Made by a program: the position numbers and the translations under genes
Shown: positions 24,005-33,874 of the stretch, piece by piece
Position numbering within the stretch: the first letter of the stretch is position 1
Layout: the number at the start of each line of letters is the position of its first letter
Source of the DNA: Paraburkholderia piptadeniae
GTDB taxonomy: Bacteria > Pseudomonadota > Gammaproteobacteria > Burkholderiales > Burkholderiaceae
Assembly (NCBI RefSeq): GCF_900007165.1
Contig: NZ_CYGY02000033.1
Span: 1-64,000 of the forward strand
Direction: 5' to 3'
DNA: 64,000 bases
The notes under the pieces: generated by a model
The model's input: only the letters and a program-made list of their open reading frames with translations
Database searches by the model: none
Told to the model about the DNA's origin: nothing

Positions 24005-25354
24005 ATGGCCATCAAGCAAACCGGCGACATTGCGGCACAGCGTTTGTCGTCCGAACAGCTTTCGTGCGAGTTCGCCGACATCGCGCCGTTGCTCGATCCC
24101 ACGGCCGCCGCCGCGGCCGCGAGCCTCTGTCACTACTGCTACGACGCGCCATGCGTGCAGGCGTGTCCGACGCAAATCGACATACCCCGCTTCATCCGCA
24201 AGATCGGCAACGGCAATCTGAAGGGCGCCGCCACCGACATTCTTTCGGCCAATCCATTGGGCGGCATGTGCGCGCGCGTCTGTCCGACCGAGATCCTTTG
24301 CGAAGGCGCGTGCGTGCGCAATCACCAGGACGCGAAACCCGTGGCGATCGGCGCGTTGCAACGTCATGCGACGGATTGGGCGGTCGCGCGCGACGCCGTG
24401 CAGTTCAGGCGCGCTCCCGACAGCGGGCGTCATGTGGCCGTGGTCGGCGCGGGGCCGGCCGGGCTCGCGTGCGCGCATCGTCTTGCCGTGGCGGGCCATC
24501 GCGTAACGATTTACGACGCGCGCGATAAAGGCGGCGGGCTCAACGAATACGGGATCGCCGCATACAAGACCGTCGATGACTTTGCGCAGCGCGAAGTGCA
24601 ATGGCTGCTGTCGGTGGGCGGCATCGAATTGAAGACGGGTGTTGCGTTGGGTCGCGACGTGACGCTCGACGCGTTGCGTCAACAGCACGACGCCGTATTT
24701 CTCGCTGTTGGGCTCGCGGGCGTGCGCGCGCTCGAACTCGAAGGAGAGTCGTTGAGCGGCGTGATGAACGCCGTCGATTTCATCGAGCAGGTACGTCAGG
24801 CGAAAGACCTGTCGACGGTGCCCGTCGGGCGCCGCGTGGTCGTGATCGGCGGCGGCAATACGGCCGTCGATGCCGCCGTGCAAAGCCGCAAGCTCGGCGC
24901 GACGAGCGTGACGATGGTGTATCGGCGCGGCGTCGAATCGATGAGCGCGACATGGGCCGAGCGCGAGTTCGCGCAGACTCAGGGCGTGACGCTCGTCACG
25001 CATGCAAGGCCCGTGCGTTTGATCGGCAGCGATGGAACGGTGACGGGCGTCGAATTCGAACGCGTCGCAAACGACGACCGCGCGGAGCGCTTCACCGTCG
25101 ATGCCGACATGGTGCTCAAGGCGATCGGTCAAACGCTCGTCGCCGTCGGTCTCGATCACGAACTGCTGACACTCAATGGAGGCCGCATTGCCGTCGATGC
25201 GGACATGCGCGCGTCGCTCGACAAAGTCTGGGCTGGCGGCGATTGCGCCGCATCGGGTGGCGTCGATCTGACCGTGCAGGCCGTGCAGGACGGCAAGCTC
25301 GCGGCGGCGTCGATCGACGCGGCGTTCGCGCTCGCAGTCGTCAAGGCGGCCTGA
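24005..25354 (+). CDS. preT: NAD-dependent dihydropyrimidine dehydrogenase subunit PreT
   Basis: 449 residues. An N-terminal cysteine-rich Fe-S module (CHYCYDAPCVQACP and CARVCPTEILCEGAC, about 40-110) precedes an FAD domain with VGAGPAGLACAHRLA (about 140) and an NAD(P) domain with VIGGGNTAVDAAV (about 280). With PreA it reduces uracil or thymine to the dihydro form. The ATG at 24005 follows GAAGGAACGCG; the open frame upstream of it is not conserved. It lies 114 bases after the amidohydrolase and 52 before preA. Confidence 0.93.
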   Translation: MAIKQTGDIAAQRLSSEQLSCEFADIAPLLDPTAAAAAASLCHYCYDAPCVQACPTQIDIPRFIRKIGNGNLKGAATDILSANPLGGMCARVCPTEILCEGACVRNHQDAKPVAIGALQRHATDWAVARDAVQFRRAPDSGRHVAVVGAGPAGLACAHRLAVAGHRVTIYDARDKGGGLNEYGIAAYKTVDDFAQREVQWLLSVGGIELKTGVALGRDVTLDALRQQHDAVFLAVGLAGVRALELEGESLSGVMNAVDFIEQVRQAKDLSTVPVGRRVVVIGGGNTAVDAAVQSRKLGATSVTMVYRRGVESMSATWAEREFAQTQGVTLVTHARPVRLIGSDGTVTGVEFERVANDDRAERFTVDADMVLKAIGQTLVAVGLDHELLTLNGGRIAVDADMRASLDKVWAGGDCAASGGVDLTVQAVQDGKLAAASIDAAFALAVVKAA

Positions 25355-25406
25355 AACGCGAACACACGCAACGTCACAACACAATCGAATCCCCACGGAG
25401 CCGATC

Positions 25407-26729
25407 ATGGCCGATCTACGCTGCACGATTGCCGGCATCAACTCACCGAATCCTTTCTGGCTCGCATCCGCGCCGCCGACCGACAAGGCGTACAACGTGA
25501 ACCGCGCATTCGAGGCGGGCTGGGGTGGCGTCGTGTGGAAGACGCTCGGGCTCGATCCGCATGTGGTCAACGTCAGCTCGCGTTACGGCGCGGTGCAATG
25601 GAACGGCCAGCGCATCGCGGGCCTGAACAACATCGAGCTGATCACGGACCGGCCGCTCGATGTCAACCTGCGCGAAATCACGCAGGTCAAGCGCGACTGG
25701 CCTGACCGCGCGCTGATCGTATCGTTGATGGTGCCGTGCAACGAGAGCGACTGGAAATGGATTCTTCCGCTCGTCGAAGACACGGGTGCGGATGCCGTCG
25801 AACTGAACTTCGGCTGTCCGCATGGGATGAGCGAACGCGGGATGGGTTCGGCCGTCGGCCAGGTGCCCGAGTATGTCGAGATGGTCACGCGCTGGGTCAA
25901 GGAGGGCACGAAGCTGCCGTGTCTCGTGAAGCTCACGCCGAACATCAGCGATATTCGCATGGGCTCGCGCGCCGCGTACAAAGGCGGCGCGGATGGCGTG
26001 TCGCTGATCAACACGATCAACTCGATCGTCGCCGTCGATCTCGACCAGATGGCGCCGATGCCGACCGTCGACGGCAAGGGCACGCATGGCGGCTATTGCG
26101 GACCCGCCGTGAAGCCGATTGCACTGAACATGGTCGCCGAAATCGCGCGCGATCCGCAGACGCCGGGCCTGCCCATCTCGGGCATCGGCGGCATTTCGTC
26201 GTGGCGCGACGCGGCCGAATTCATCGTGCTCGGCGCGGGCAGCGTGCAGGTGTGCACGGCGGCGATGCACTATGGCTTTCGCATTGTGTCCGATCTCGCG
26301 GACGGCCTGTCGAACTGGATGGACGAAAAGGGCTACGCGACGCTCGACGACATTCGCGGCCGCGCGGTGCCGAACGTCACCGACTGGAAGTACCTGAACC
26401 TGAAGTACGACATCAAGGCGCGCATCGATCAGGACAAGTGCATCCAGTGCGGTCTGTGTCACATCGCATGCGAGGACACGTCGCATCAGGCGATCACGCG
26501 CGAGAAGGACGGCAAGCGCCATTTCGAAGTGGTCGACGCGGAGTGCGTCGGGTGCAATCTTTGCATGCATGTGTGCCCGGTCGAGCAATGCATCACGATG
26601 GAGCGCGTCGATAGCGGCGAGTATGCGAACTGGACCACGCATCCGAACAATCCGGCGCGCGTCGTCGGCGACGCATCCGAATCAGGCCACGCGCAAGCCG
26701 ATGCGCAGCACGCGGCGAAAGCAGCCTGA
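25407..26729 (+). CDS. preA: NAD-dependent dihydropyrimidine dehydrogenase subunit PreA
   Basis: 440 residues. A dihydroorotate-dehydrogenase-like FMN barrel (about 1-310; NFGCPHGMSERGMG holds the active-site cysteine loop) is followed by two C-terminal 4Fe-4S motifs, CIQCGLCHIAC and CVGCNLCMHVCP. It is the substrate-reducing partner of PreT, catalysing the first step of reductive pyrimidine catabolism. It sits in the middle of the five-gene operon. Confidence 0.95.
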   Translation: MADLRCTIAGINSPNPFWLASAPPTDKAYNVNRAFEAGWGGVVWKTLGLDPHVVNVSSRYGAVQWNGQRIAGLNNIELITDRPLDVNLREITQVKRDWPDRALIVSLMVPCNESDWKWILPLVEDTGADAVELNFGCPHGMSERGMGSAVGQVPEYVEMVTRWVKEGTKLPCLVKLTPNISDIRMGSRAAYKGGADGVSLINTINSIVAVDLDQMAPMPTVDGKGTHGGYCGPAVKPIALNMVAEIARDPQTPGLPISGIGGISSWRDAAEFIVLGAGSVQVCTAAMHYGFRIVSDLADGLSNWMDEKGYATLDDIRGRAVPNVTDWKYLNLKYDIKARIDQDKCIQCGLCHIACEDTSHQAITREKDGKRHFEVVDAECVGCNLCMHVCPVEQCITMERVDSGEYANWTTHPNNPARVVGDASESGHAQADAQHAAKAA

Positions 26730-26850
26730 TTTGCGGGCCATCTTTGCCGGCCACGTTCCGGTGCGATGCGTTTCAGCGAATCACATCGGAGAACGCGCGG
26801 GCTTTCGAAGTCAATGAGCAGTCAACGAGCGATCAAGTGGAGATCCATCG

Positions 26851-28362
26851 ATGAAGCAGACAGCGCAATCCGCCGACGCGGCGCACGCGGCCGGCGCGCA
26901 CGGCAGCAGTCTCTATAACGACGACCTCGCGCCGACGGGCCCCGCGCAGCGCACATGGAAGTGGTATCACTTCGCGGCGCTGTGGGTTGGCATGGTGATG
27001 AACATCGCGTCGTACATGCTCGCGGCCGGCTTGACGGAAGAGGGCATGTCGCCGTGGCAAGCGGTGCTGACGGTCCTGCTCGGCAACGTGATCGTGCTGG
27101 TGCCGATGCTCCTGATCGGACACGCGGGCGCGAAGCACGGCATTCCGTATGCGGTGCTCGTGCGCTCGTCGTTCGGCACGCAGGGCGCGAAGCTGCCGGC
27201 GATGCTGCGCGCGATCGTCGCGTGCGGCTGGTACGGCATCCAGACGTGGCTCGGCGGCAGCGCGATCTACACGCTGCTCAACATTCTGACGGGCAACGCG
27301 CTGCACGGCGCGGCGCTGCCGTTTCTCGACATCTCGGTCGCGCAGCTCGCGTGCTTTCTCGCGTTCTGGGCCTTGCAGATCTACTTCATCGTGCACGGCA
27401 CCGATTCGATCCGCTGGCTCGAAAGCTGGTCCGCGCCGATCAAGGTCGTGATGTGCATCGCGCTCGTGTCGTGGGCGACGTCGAAGGCGGGCGGCGTCGG
27501 CTCGATGCTGTCTGCGCCTTCGCAGTTCGCGCCGGGCGGCAAGAAAGAAGGGCTCTTCTGGGTCACGTTCTGGCCGGGCCTCACGGCGATGGTCGGCTTC
27601 TGGGCGACGCTCGCGCTGAATATCCCGGACTTCACGCGCTTCGCGAAAACGCAGCGCGACCAGATCGTCGGGCAGTCGATCGGCCTGCCTGTGCCAATGG
27701 CGTTGCTGTCCGTGATCTCGGTCGTCGTCACGTCGGCGACGGTCGTGATCTACGGCAAGGCGATCTGGGACCCGATCGACCTGACGAGCCGCATGACGGG
27801 CATCGGCGTCGGCATCGCGCTCATCATCCTCACGCTCGATACGATGTGCTGCAACCTCGCCGCGAATCTCGTCGGGCCCGCGTATGACTTTTCGAGCCTG
27901 TGGCCGAAGGGCATTTCGTATCGTACGGGCGGCCTGATTACAGCGACCATCGCGATCGTGATGATGCCGTGGAAAATTCTCGCGACCACTCAGGGCTACA
28001 TCTTCACGTGGCTCGTCGGTTACTCCGCATTGCTCGGACCCGTTGCGGGCATCCTGATGGTCGATTACTTCCTGATTCGCGGCACGCGGCTCGATCAGCG
28101 CGAGCTGTTCGACGAAAACGGCGAATACAGCTACACGGGCGGCTGGAACATGGCCGCCGTCGTCGCGCTCGCGATCGGCGTGCTGCCGAATCTGCCCGGC
28201 TTTCTGCACACGGCGTTTCCCGCGTCGTTCCCCAACGTGCCCGGGTTCCTCAATACGCTCTACACGTATGCATGGTTCGTGGGGCTCGCACTCGCGTCGA
28301 TCGTGTACGGCACGTGGATGAAGCTGCGCGGCAGTCCTGGAGCGAGCATGGCGAATGCATGA
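26851..28362 (+). CDS. NCS1-family nucleobase/hydantoin permease
   Basis: 503 residues with about 12 membrane helices. The start of the membrane region (WYHFAALWVGMVMNIASYML) and the following GLTEEGMSPWQAV and GIPYAVLVRSSFG segments are typical of NCS1 symporters for uracil, allantoin or hydantoin. Its position between preA and the dihydropyrimidinase gene (28 bases before the latter) points to uptake of the pathway substrate into the cytoplasm. The exact substrate is inferred from context. Confidence 0.92.
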   Translation: MKQTAQSADAAHAAGAHGSSLYNDDLAPTGPAQRTWKWYHFAALWVGMVMNIASYMLAAGLTEEGMSPWQAVLTVLLGNVIVLVPMLLIGHAGAKHGIPYAVLVRSSFGTQGAKLPAMLRAIVACGWYGIQTWLGGSAIYTLLNILTGNALHGAALPFLDISVAQLACFLAFWALQIYFIVHGTDSIRWLESWSAPIKVVMCIALVSWATSKAGGVGSMLSAPSQFAPGGKKEGLFWVTFWPGLTAMVGFWATLALNIPDFTRFAKTQRDQIVGQSIGLPVPMALLSVISVVVTSATVVIYGKAIWDPIDLTSRMTGIGVGIALIILTLDTMCCNLAANLVGPAYDFSSLWPKGISYRTGGLITATIAIVMMPWKILATTQGYIFTWLVGYSALLGPVAGILMVDYFLIRGTRLDQRELFDENGEYSYTGGWNMAAVVALAIGVLPNLPGFLHTAFPASFPNVPGFLNTLYTYAWFVGLALASIVYGTWMKLRGSPGASMANA

Positions 28363-28390
28363 ACACGCGATTTAACGGAGGAGGCAACCG

Positions 28391-29842
28391 ATGACAACCC
28401 TGATTCGCGGCGGCACCGTGATCGACGCCGACCGCACGCACAGAGCCGACGTGTTGATCGCGGACCCGCAGGACGGCGGCACGATCCTGCAGATCGACCG
28501 CACGATCGATCCGCCCGAGGGCGCGAAGATCGTCGATGCGCACGATCAGTACGTGATGCCCGGCGGCATCGATCCGCACACGCACATGGAACTGCCCTTC
28601 ATGGGCACGACGGCGAGCGACGACTTCTATACGGGCACGGCGGCGGGGCTGTCGGGCGGCACGACGAGCATCATCGACTTCGTGATTCCGAGCCCGAAGC
28701 AGCCGCTCATGGATGCGTTCAAGGAATGGCGTGGCTGGGCCGAAAAGGCATCGGCGGATTACGGCTTTCACGTGGCCGTCACGTGGTGGGACGAGTCGGT
28801 GCATCGCGACATGGGCACGCTCGTGCACGAGCACGGCGTGTCGAGCTTCAAGCACTTCATGGCCTACAAGAACGCGATCATGGCCGACGACGAAGTGCTC
28901 GTGAACAGCTTCTCGCGTTCGCTCGAACTCGGCGCGCTGCCGACTGTGCACGCGGAAAACGGCGAACTCGTGTTCCAGTTGCAGAAGCAACTGCTCGCGA
29001 AGGGATTCAAGGGACCGGAGGCGCATCCGCTATCGCGTCCGCCCGAAGTGGAAGGCGAGGCCGCGAATCGCGCGATCCGCATTGCGCAGGTGCTCGGCGT
29101 GCCCGTGTATATCGTGCATGTGTCCGCGAAAGAGGCTGTCGAAGCGATTTCGCGCGCGCGCAACGAAGGGCAGCGCGTGTTCGGCGAAGTGTTGCCCGGG
29201 CATCTCGTGATCGACGAATCCGTGTATCGCGACCGCGACTGGACGCGGGCCGCCGCGCATGTGATGAGCCCGCCGTTTCGCACGAGCGAGCATCGCGAGG
29301 CGTTGTGGCGCGGCCTGCAGTCGGGCCAGCTGCATACGACGGCCACCGACCATTGCGTGTTCTGCGCGTCGCAGAAGGCGATGGGCCGCGAGGACTTCAC
29401 GAAGATTCCGAACGGCTGCGGCGGCGTCGAGGACCGGATGTCGGTGCTGTGGCACGAGGGCGTGAACCGCGGGCGCATTACGCCGAACGAGTTCGTGCGC
29501 ATCACGTCGACGAACGCCGCGCAGATCTTCAACCTGTATCCGCGCAAAGGCGCGGTGGAGGTCGGCGCGGATGCCGACCTCGTCATCTGGGACCCCGCCG
29601 CGACGAAGACGATTTCGGTGAAGACGCATCATCAGAAGGTCGACTTCAACGTGTTCGAAGGGATGACGGTGCAGGGCGTCGCGATGCACACGTTCACGCG
29701 CGGCGCGCATGCATGGGCCGACGGCGATCTGCGCGCGCAGCGCGGCGCGGGCCAGTATCTGAAGCGCCCGCCCAACGCGGCGTACTACGACGCGGTGCGG
29801 ATCGCCAACAAGCTGAAGGAGCCGCATCCCGTCGAACGCTGA
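28391..29842 (+). CDS. hydA: Dihydropyrimidinase / D-hydantoinase
   Basis: 483 residues, cyclic amidohydrolase fold. Metal ligands appear in DPHTHM (about 60), the carboxylated-lysine segment FKHFMAYKNAI (about 155), HVSAKEAVEAI (about 245) and the aspartate of ATDHCVF (about 317). It opens the dihydropyrimidine ring to N-carbamoyl-beta-amino acid, the step between PreTA and the amidohydrolase encoded first in this operon. RBS GGAGGCAACCG precedes the ATG. It is last of the operon. Confidence 0.95.
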   Translation: MTTLIRGGTVIDADRTHRADVLIADPQDGGTILQIDRTIDPPEGAKIVDAHDQYVMPGGIDPHTHMELPFMGTTASDDFYTGTAAGLSGGTTSIIDFVIPSPKQPLMDAFKEWRGWAEKASADYGFHVAVTWWDESVHRDMGTLVHEHGVSSFKHFMAYKNAIMADDEVLVNSFSRSLELGALPTVHAENGELVFQLQKQLLAKGFKGPEAHPLSRPPEVEGEAANRAIRIAQVLGVPVYIVHVSAKEAVEAISRARNEGQRVFGEVLPGHLVIDESVYRDRDWTRAAAHVMSPPFRTSEHREALWRGLQSGQLHTTATDHCVFCASQKAMGREDFTKIPNGCGGVEDRMSVLWHEGVNRGRITPNEFVRITSTNAAQIFNLYPRKGAVEVGADADLVIWDPAATKTISVKTHHQKVDFNVFEGMTVQGVAMHTFTRGAHAWADGDLRAQRGAGQYLKRPPNAAYYDAVRIANKLKEPHPVER

Positions 29843-29894
29843 ACCGCGTCTGTCCATCGACTCGTCCAGTCTGAACCTGGCTGCGCGACACGAA

Positions 29895-29937
29895 CGGCCG
29901 CTTCGCCTCGCAGGGCAGGAGCGGCCGCTGCTATTTT
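29895..29937 (+). terminator. Probable terminator after the dihydropyrimidinase gene
   Basis: Arms CGGCCGCT (29895-29902) and AGCGGCCG (29920-29927) are followed by TATTTT. The loop is 17 bases, so the structure is weaker than usual. Confidence 0.5.
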
Positions 29938-30199
29938 CGGGTATGCTTCCGGCCTCGCTGCGGGAGCGGCTTTCAACGCGCCACGGCGCGCGGGCAAGGA
30001 GCAGGAAAGGGAGCGGCGAACGGGCGCCGAAGCCATCGCGAAGCAATGACAACGCGACGACAAAGCGAAGCGACGAACTGCACGCCATTGCCCCATGCAC
30101 CACAAGGATTCGCGCGCGTCCGTATACTTGCGCATTGCCAACCCCTCTGTTTCGGTCTAGTTTATTCCGCCGCGGCATATATATAAGCCTTCAAATGCG

Positions 30200-30228
30200 T
30201 TGTGGAAATAAAGACCGTTTGCTACAGT
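30200..30228 (+). promoter_or_regulatory. Candidate sigma70 promoter for the amino acid ABC transporter
   Basis: TTGTGG (30200-30205), a 17-base spacer and TACAGT (30223-30228), about 75 bases before the start codon. Confidence 0.4.
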
Positions 30229-30302
30229 CCGCCCACGCTGCCGGACGGGTGTTCCGGCGGACGCACGCACAACCGGATAAAACGAACCACGGAGCACACA
30301 TC

Positions 30303-31085
30303 ATGAAGTCGATTCGATCCCTCCTGCTGATCGGCCTGCTGCAAGTCGCGACGGCCACGGCCGCGTTCGCCGCAGACGACCTCTCAAAGATCAAGTCCGC
30401 CGGCGAGATCAAGTTCGGCACGGAAGGCACCTATGCGCCGTTCACGTTCCACGACGCGTCGAACCAGCTGACCGGCTTCGACGTCGAAATCGGCCGCGCA
30501 ATCGCGCAGAAGCTGGGCGTGAAGCCGGTGTTCGTCGAAGGCAAGTGGGACGGCCTGATCGCCGGTCTCGACGCGAACCGCTACGACGCCGTGATCAACG
30601 AAGTGGCCGTCACCGATGCGCGCAAGCAGAAGTACGACTTCTCGACGCCGTACATCACGTCGCACGCGGCGCTGATCGTGCGTGCGGACAACAGCGCGAT
30701 CAAGACTTTTGACGACCTGAAGGGCAAGAAGTCGGCCAATACGCTGACCAGCAACTTCGGCAAGATCGCCGCCGCGCACGGCGCTGAAGTGGTCCCCGTA
30801 CAGGGCTTCAACGAATCGATCGACCTGCTGACGTCGGGCCGCGTCGATGCGACGGTCAACGACTCGCTGTCGTTCCTCGACTTCAAGAAGCACAAGCCGG
30901 ATGCGAAGGTGAAGATCGCCGCGATCGACACGTCGTCGGATAGCTCGGACAAGTCGGCCGTGCTGATCCGCAAGGGCAATCCGGAGCTGCAGGCCGCGAT
31001 CAACAAGGCGCTCGCCGATATCAAGGCCGACGGTACGTACGAGAAGATCTCGAACAAGTACTTCGGCAAAGACGTTTCGCAATAA
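30303..31085 (+). CDS. Polar amino acid (cystine-type) ABC transporter, substrate-binding protein
   Basis: 260 residues with a clear Sec signal peptide (cleavage after AAFA, about residue 22). It is a family 3 solute-binding protein: GTEGTYAPFTFHD, LTGFDVEIGRAIAQKLGV, WDGLIAGLDANRYD and DFSTPY are the characteristic blocks, closest in pattern to the FliY/TcyA cystine binders. The mature protein works in the periplasm. It is followed 22 bases later by the permease gene. The ATG at 30303 follows GGAGCAC; the longer frame upstream is spurious. The cystine call is by resemblance only. Confidence 0.88.
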   Translation: MKSIRSLLLIGLLQVATATAAFAADDLSKIKSAGEIKFGTEGTYAPFTFHDASNQLTGFDVEIGRAIAQKLGVKPVFVEGKWDGLIAGLDANRYDAVINEVAVTDARKQKYDFSTPYITSHAALIVRADNSAIKTFDDLKGKKSANTLTSNFGKIAAAHGAEVVPVQGFNESIDLLTSGRVDATVNDSLSFLDFKKHKPDAKVKIAAIDTSSDSSDKSAVLIRKGNPELQAAINKALADIKADGTYEKISNKYFGKDVSQ

Positions 31086-31107
31086 GCAAGAAGGGCGAGC
31101 CTGAATC

Positions 31108-31785
31108 ATGCCTGCATGGTTGCACCTGATGGGGGAGTCGCTGTGGCCGCTGCTGTACGCGGGCCTCGTGTTCACCGTGCCGTTGACGCTCGTGTCGTTT
31201 GCGATCGGACTCGCGCTGGCGTTCATCGTGGCGCTGCTGCGGCTGTTCGGGCCGCCGTGGTCGGTGGCCGTCGTGCGCTTCTACGTGTGGCTGTTTCGCG
31301 GCTCGCCGCTGCTCGTTCAGCTGTTCGTGATCTTCTATGGCCTGCCGAACGTCGGCATCGTGCTCGATCCGTTGACGGCCGCGATCATCGGTTTCTCGCT
31401 GAACGTCGGCGCATATAACTCGGAAGTGATTCGCGGCGTGATCGAGTCGATCCCGAAAGGGCAGTGGGAAGCCGCGTACTCGATGGGCATGACGCGCGCG
31501 CAGGCGCTGCGCCGCGCGATCCTGCCTCAGGCGGCGCGTGTCGCGTTGCCGCCGCTGTCGAACTCGTTCATCGCGCTCGTCAAGGACACGTCGCTCGCTG
31601 CCGTGCTGACCGTGCCGGAGATTTTCCAGGCCGCGCAGCGCATCGCATCGGTGACGTACGAGCCGCTGATTCTCTATACGGAAGCTGCGCTGATCTATCT
31701 CGTGTTCAGCTCGGTGCTGTCCTCCGCGCAGGTGCGCCTCGAACGCCGCTTCGGACGCCACGCGCTTTTCACGTCGGGTAGCTGA
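31108..31785 (+). CDS. Polar amino acid ABC transporter permease
   Basis: 225 residues with four or five membrane helices and the HisM/GlnP-type family traits: RGSPLLVQLFVIFYGLP and the ATPase-contact EAA loop EAAYSMGMTRAQALRRAILPQA. It is the inner-membrane subunit of the three-gene importer; the ATPase gene starts three bases after its stop. Confidence 0.92.
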   Translation: MPAWLHLMGESLWPLLYAGLVFTVPLTLVSFAIGLALAFIVALLRLFGPPWSVAVVRFYVWLFRGSPLLVQLFVIFYGLPNVGIVLDPLTAAIIGFSLNVGAYNSEVIRGVIESIPKGQWEAAYSMGMTRAQALRRAILPQAARVALPPLSNSFIALVKDTSLAAVLTVPEIFQAAQRIASVTYEPLILYTEAALIYLVFSSVLSSAQVRLERRFGRHALFTSGS

Positions 31786-31788
31786 ACC

Positions 31789-32556
31789 ATGATTCGCCTC
31801 GAAAAAATCGAAAAGTATTTCGGCGATCATCGCGTGCTGAACAGCGTCGATCTCGCGCTCGAACAGGGCAACGTGACGGCGCTGATCGGCCCGTCGGGCA
31901 GCGGCAAGAGCACGCTGCTGCGCTGCGTGAACCTGCTCGAAATTCCCGAAGCCGGTTCGCTCGAGCTCGGCGATCAGCGCATCCCGTTCAGCCGCACGGA
32001 AAAGCCGTCGAAGGAAGCGGTGCTCGCGATTCGCCGCCGCACGGGGATGGTGTTCCAGAACTTCCAGCTGTTCCCGCATCGCACGGTGATCGAGAATGTG
32101 ATGGAAGGGCTCATCACGGTGCAGAAGTGGGACCGCGAAAGGGCGCGCGCGCGGGCGCTCGAACTGCTGGAAAAGGTCGGCATTGCGCACAAGGCCGATG
32201 CGTGGCCCGTCACGCTGTCGGGCGGCCAGCAGCAGCGCGTGGCGATCGCGCGGGCGCTCGCGCCGTCGCCGGAAGTGCTGCTGTGCGACGAGCCGACTTC
32301 CGCGCTCGATCCGGGCCTCGCCGCCGAAGTGGTCGAAGTGCTGCGCCAGCTCGCGAAAGAAGGCATGACGATGCTGATGGCCACGCACGATCTGCGGCTC
32401 GCCGCATCGATTGCGCGCAATGTCGTGTTTCTGAGCAACGGGTCGATCGTCGAGCAGGGTCATTCGCGCGACATCTTCACGCGGCCGAAGCAGCCGGAAA
32501 CCGCGAGCTTCGTGTCGACGCTCACGCAGACGCTGCCGGATGGCTGGGAAGACTGA
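31789..32556 (+). CDS. Polar amino acid ABC transporter ATP-binding protein
   Basis: 255 residues. Walker A GPSGSGKST (about 38), Q-loop VFQNFQLF, signature LSGGQQQRVAIARALA (about 144), Walker B VLLCDEPTSALDP and the switch histidine in ATHDLRLA. It powers the preceding permease. It is last of the operon; a hairpin follows. Confidence 0.95.
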   Translation: MIRLEKIEKYFGDHRVLNSVDLALEQGNVTALIGPSGSGKSTLLRCVNLLEIPEAGSLELGDQRIPFSRTEKPSKEAVLAIRRRTGMVFQNFQLFPHRTVIENVMEGLITVQKWDRERARARALELLEKVGIAHKADAWPVTLSGGQQQRVAIARALAPSPEVLLCDEPTSALDPGLAAEVVEVLRQLAKEGMTMLMATHDLRLAASIARNVVFLSNGSIVEQGHSRDIFTRPKQPETASFVSTLTQTLPDGWED

Positions 32557-32579
32557 TCGCCGGTTCGTGAATGACAGCG

Positions 32580-32599
32580 AGGGCGCCTGCGGGCGCCCT
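32580..32599 (+). terminator. Hairpin after the ABC transporter operon
   Basis: AGGGCGCC and GGCGCCCT arms with a four-base loop, followed by a poor T-tract (TGTCGTTT). Confidence 0.5.
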
Positions 32600-32692
32600 T
32601 GTCGTTTCGCGAGGCCCGTGCTTCGGGCGAGCTTCACGCCGGCATCCGGCGGCTACGCTACAATGGCCGTCGCCTTGAACCACGGAACATCG

Positions 32693-33142
32693 ATGAAGAC
32701 ACGCACTCCGCTGATCGCATGCTGCACGGTTGCCGCCGCTTTGTTCGCGGGATGCGCGTCCGTGTACAAAAACACGAGCGCATGCGAGCAGATGATGCGG
32801 CAATCGGCGAGCGAGCTTTCGGCCGCCGATACGTTGAAGATCGTTCACACGGGCACGGGCATCCATGGCAGCCGCGTCGTCGTGGAAGGCACGCTCGAGC
32901 ATCCGCAGACGGCGTCGGAAGCGGCCGCCGCCAGGCCGCCGGATACGAACATCAACGAAGCCGGGCTGCTCGCGCCCGTCGCGGCCGCGATCGCAAAGAC
33001 CAAGCCGCGCAAGACCGTGGTGCCCGCGGCCGTCGAATGCACTTACGACGCCAACGGCCTGAGCGCATTCCGCTGGCTCGCGCCCGCGCGCCTCGCGAAG
33101 ACGGGCACGCCCGCCGAAGCCGGAGAGCAAACGGACGAGTGA
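32693..33142 (+). CDS. Small lipoprotein of unknown function
   Basis: 149 residues. The signal peptide ends in lipobox LFAGC (Cys21). The mature part has an early SVYKNTSACEQMM segment, a beta-rich middle and a further cysteine near 120 that could pair with it. I do not recognise the family. The ATG at 32693 was chosen because the lipoprotein signal starts there; the upstream frame is not plausible protein. Confidence 0.7.
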   Translation: MKTRTPLIACCTVAAALFAGCASVYKNTSACEQMMRQSASELSAADTLKIVHTGTGIHGSRVVVEGTLEHPQTASEAAAARPPDTNINEAGLLAPVAAAIAKTKPRKTVVPAAVECTYDANGLSAFRWLAPARLAKTGTPAEAGEQTDE

Positions 33143-33244
33143 CGCGAGCGGCGCGGCATGCTGCGGCGCACCTGCCACATCCAGGCCGACATGCTAGGAT
33201 TTCTGCGTAATGCGGGCACGTTATGCAGGGTTCAGGAGGGCAGC

Positions 33245-33475
33245 ATGGACGGCTTCGTCAGACATCAGATAGAGGGCGCATCCGTCGATATCGACGTGGT
33301 GCCCGTCACGCCGCGCGGCTACTGCGCGCGTTTCCGTATCTTCCGCGACGCGGCTGACAAACCCGAATGGCATCAGGTCCACGTGTCGGGCAGCGTGTTC
33401 GATACCGCTGAAGAGGCCGAGGAGGCGGCGCGTTCGATGGCGCTCGAAAGGGTGCTCGCGGGCGGCGGCTCCTAG
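33245..33475 (+). CDS. Small conserved-looking cytoplasmic protein
   Basis: 76 residues with no signal or membrane segment. The acidic C-terminal helix DTAEEAEEAARSMALERV and the beta-rich start suggest a compact alpha/beta fold. A strong CAGGAGGGCAG site precedes the ATG. Function is unknown. Confidence 0.65.
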   Translation: MDGFVRHQIEGASVDIDVVPVTPRGYCARFRIFRDAADKPEWHQVHVSGSVFDTAEEAEEAARSMALERVLAGGGS

Positions 33476-33874
33476 CCTCGCCTTTGCGGGCTTGTCGCCT
33501 GCATTTCCTTTTCTTTCCGTTCAGTGTCGTTTGCGTGGCGCGCTAGCGTCGCACGCGTTCCCTTTGTTCGCCTTCGATCTGCTCGATGCGTTGCGCATGC
33601 TCATGCGCGGCATGTTGAGCGGCGTCGCCTGCGAAGATCGAAGAAATCCGACTTTGGGAGTTTTCTTGTATTGAGGAATTCCCCGTCTCCGTAGGATTTA
33701 CCCGTCGTAACCGACATCGAAGAAGTGGCGGTACGTAGGAGGCATCTTGCGGAATGTCGGTTCCGTCGTTCGTCGAATACCTTATCCATATTGATTCGGT
33801 ATCCAAAGTGATGGAGGCAAGAGCAAATCGTTCGATGCTGCATTTTGGGGAGATTATCCGTATCAAGGTTCTAG
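33476..33874. other. Intergenic region before the trimeric autotransporter
   Basis: 399 bases, clearly lower in GC than its surroundings from about 33640 onward, which probably includes the adhesin promoter. A minus-strand frame (33543-33866) shows no recognisable protein features. No terminator is evident. Confidence 0.4.

Larger units (their letters stand above)
29843..30302. other. Intergenic region between the pyrimidine operon and an ABC transporter
   Basis: 460 bases holding a probable terminator (29895-29937) and an AT-rich stretch with a candidate promoter (30200-30228). Open frames here lack features of genes. Confidence 0.5.

Noticed and set aside
33543..33866. 107-codon minus-strand frame before the trimeric autotransporter
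   Set aside because: No ribosome-binding site, no recognisable domain, and composition changes halfway; more likely intergenic.
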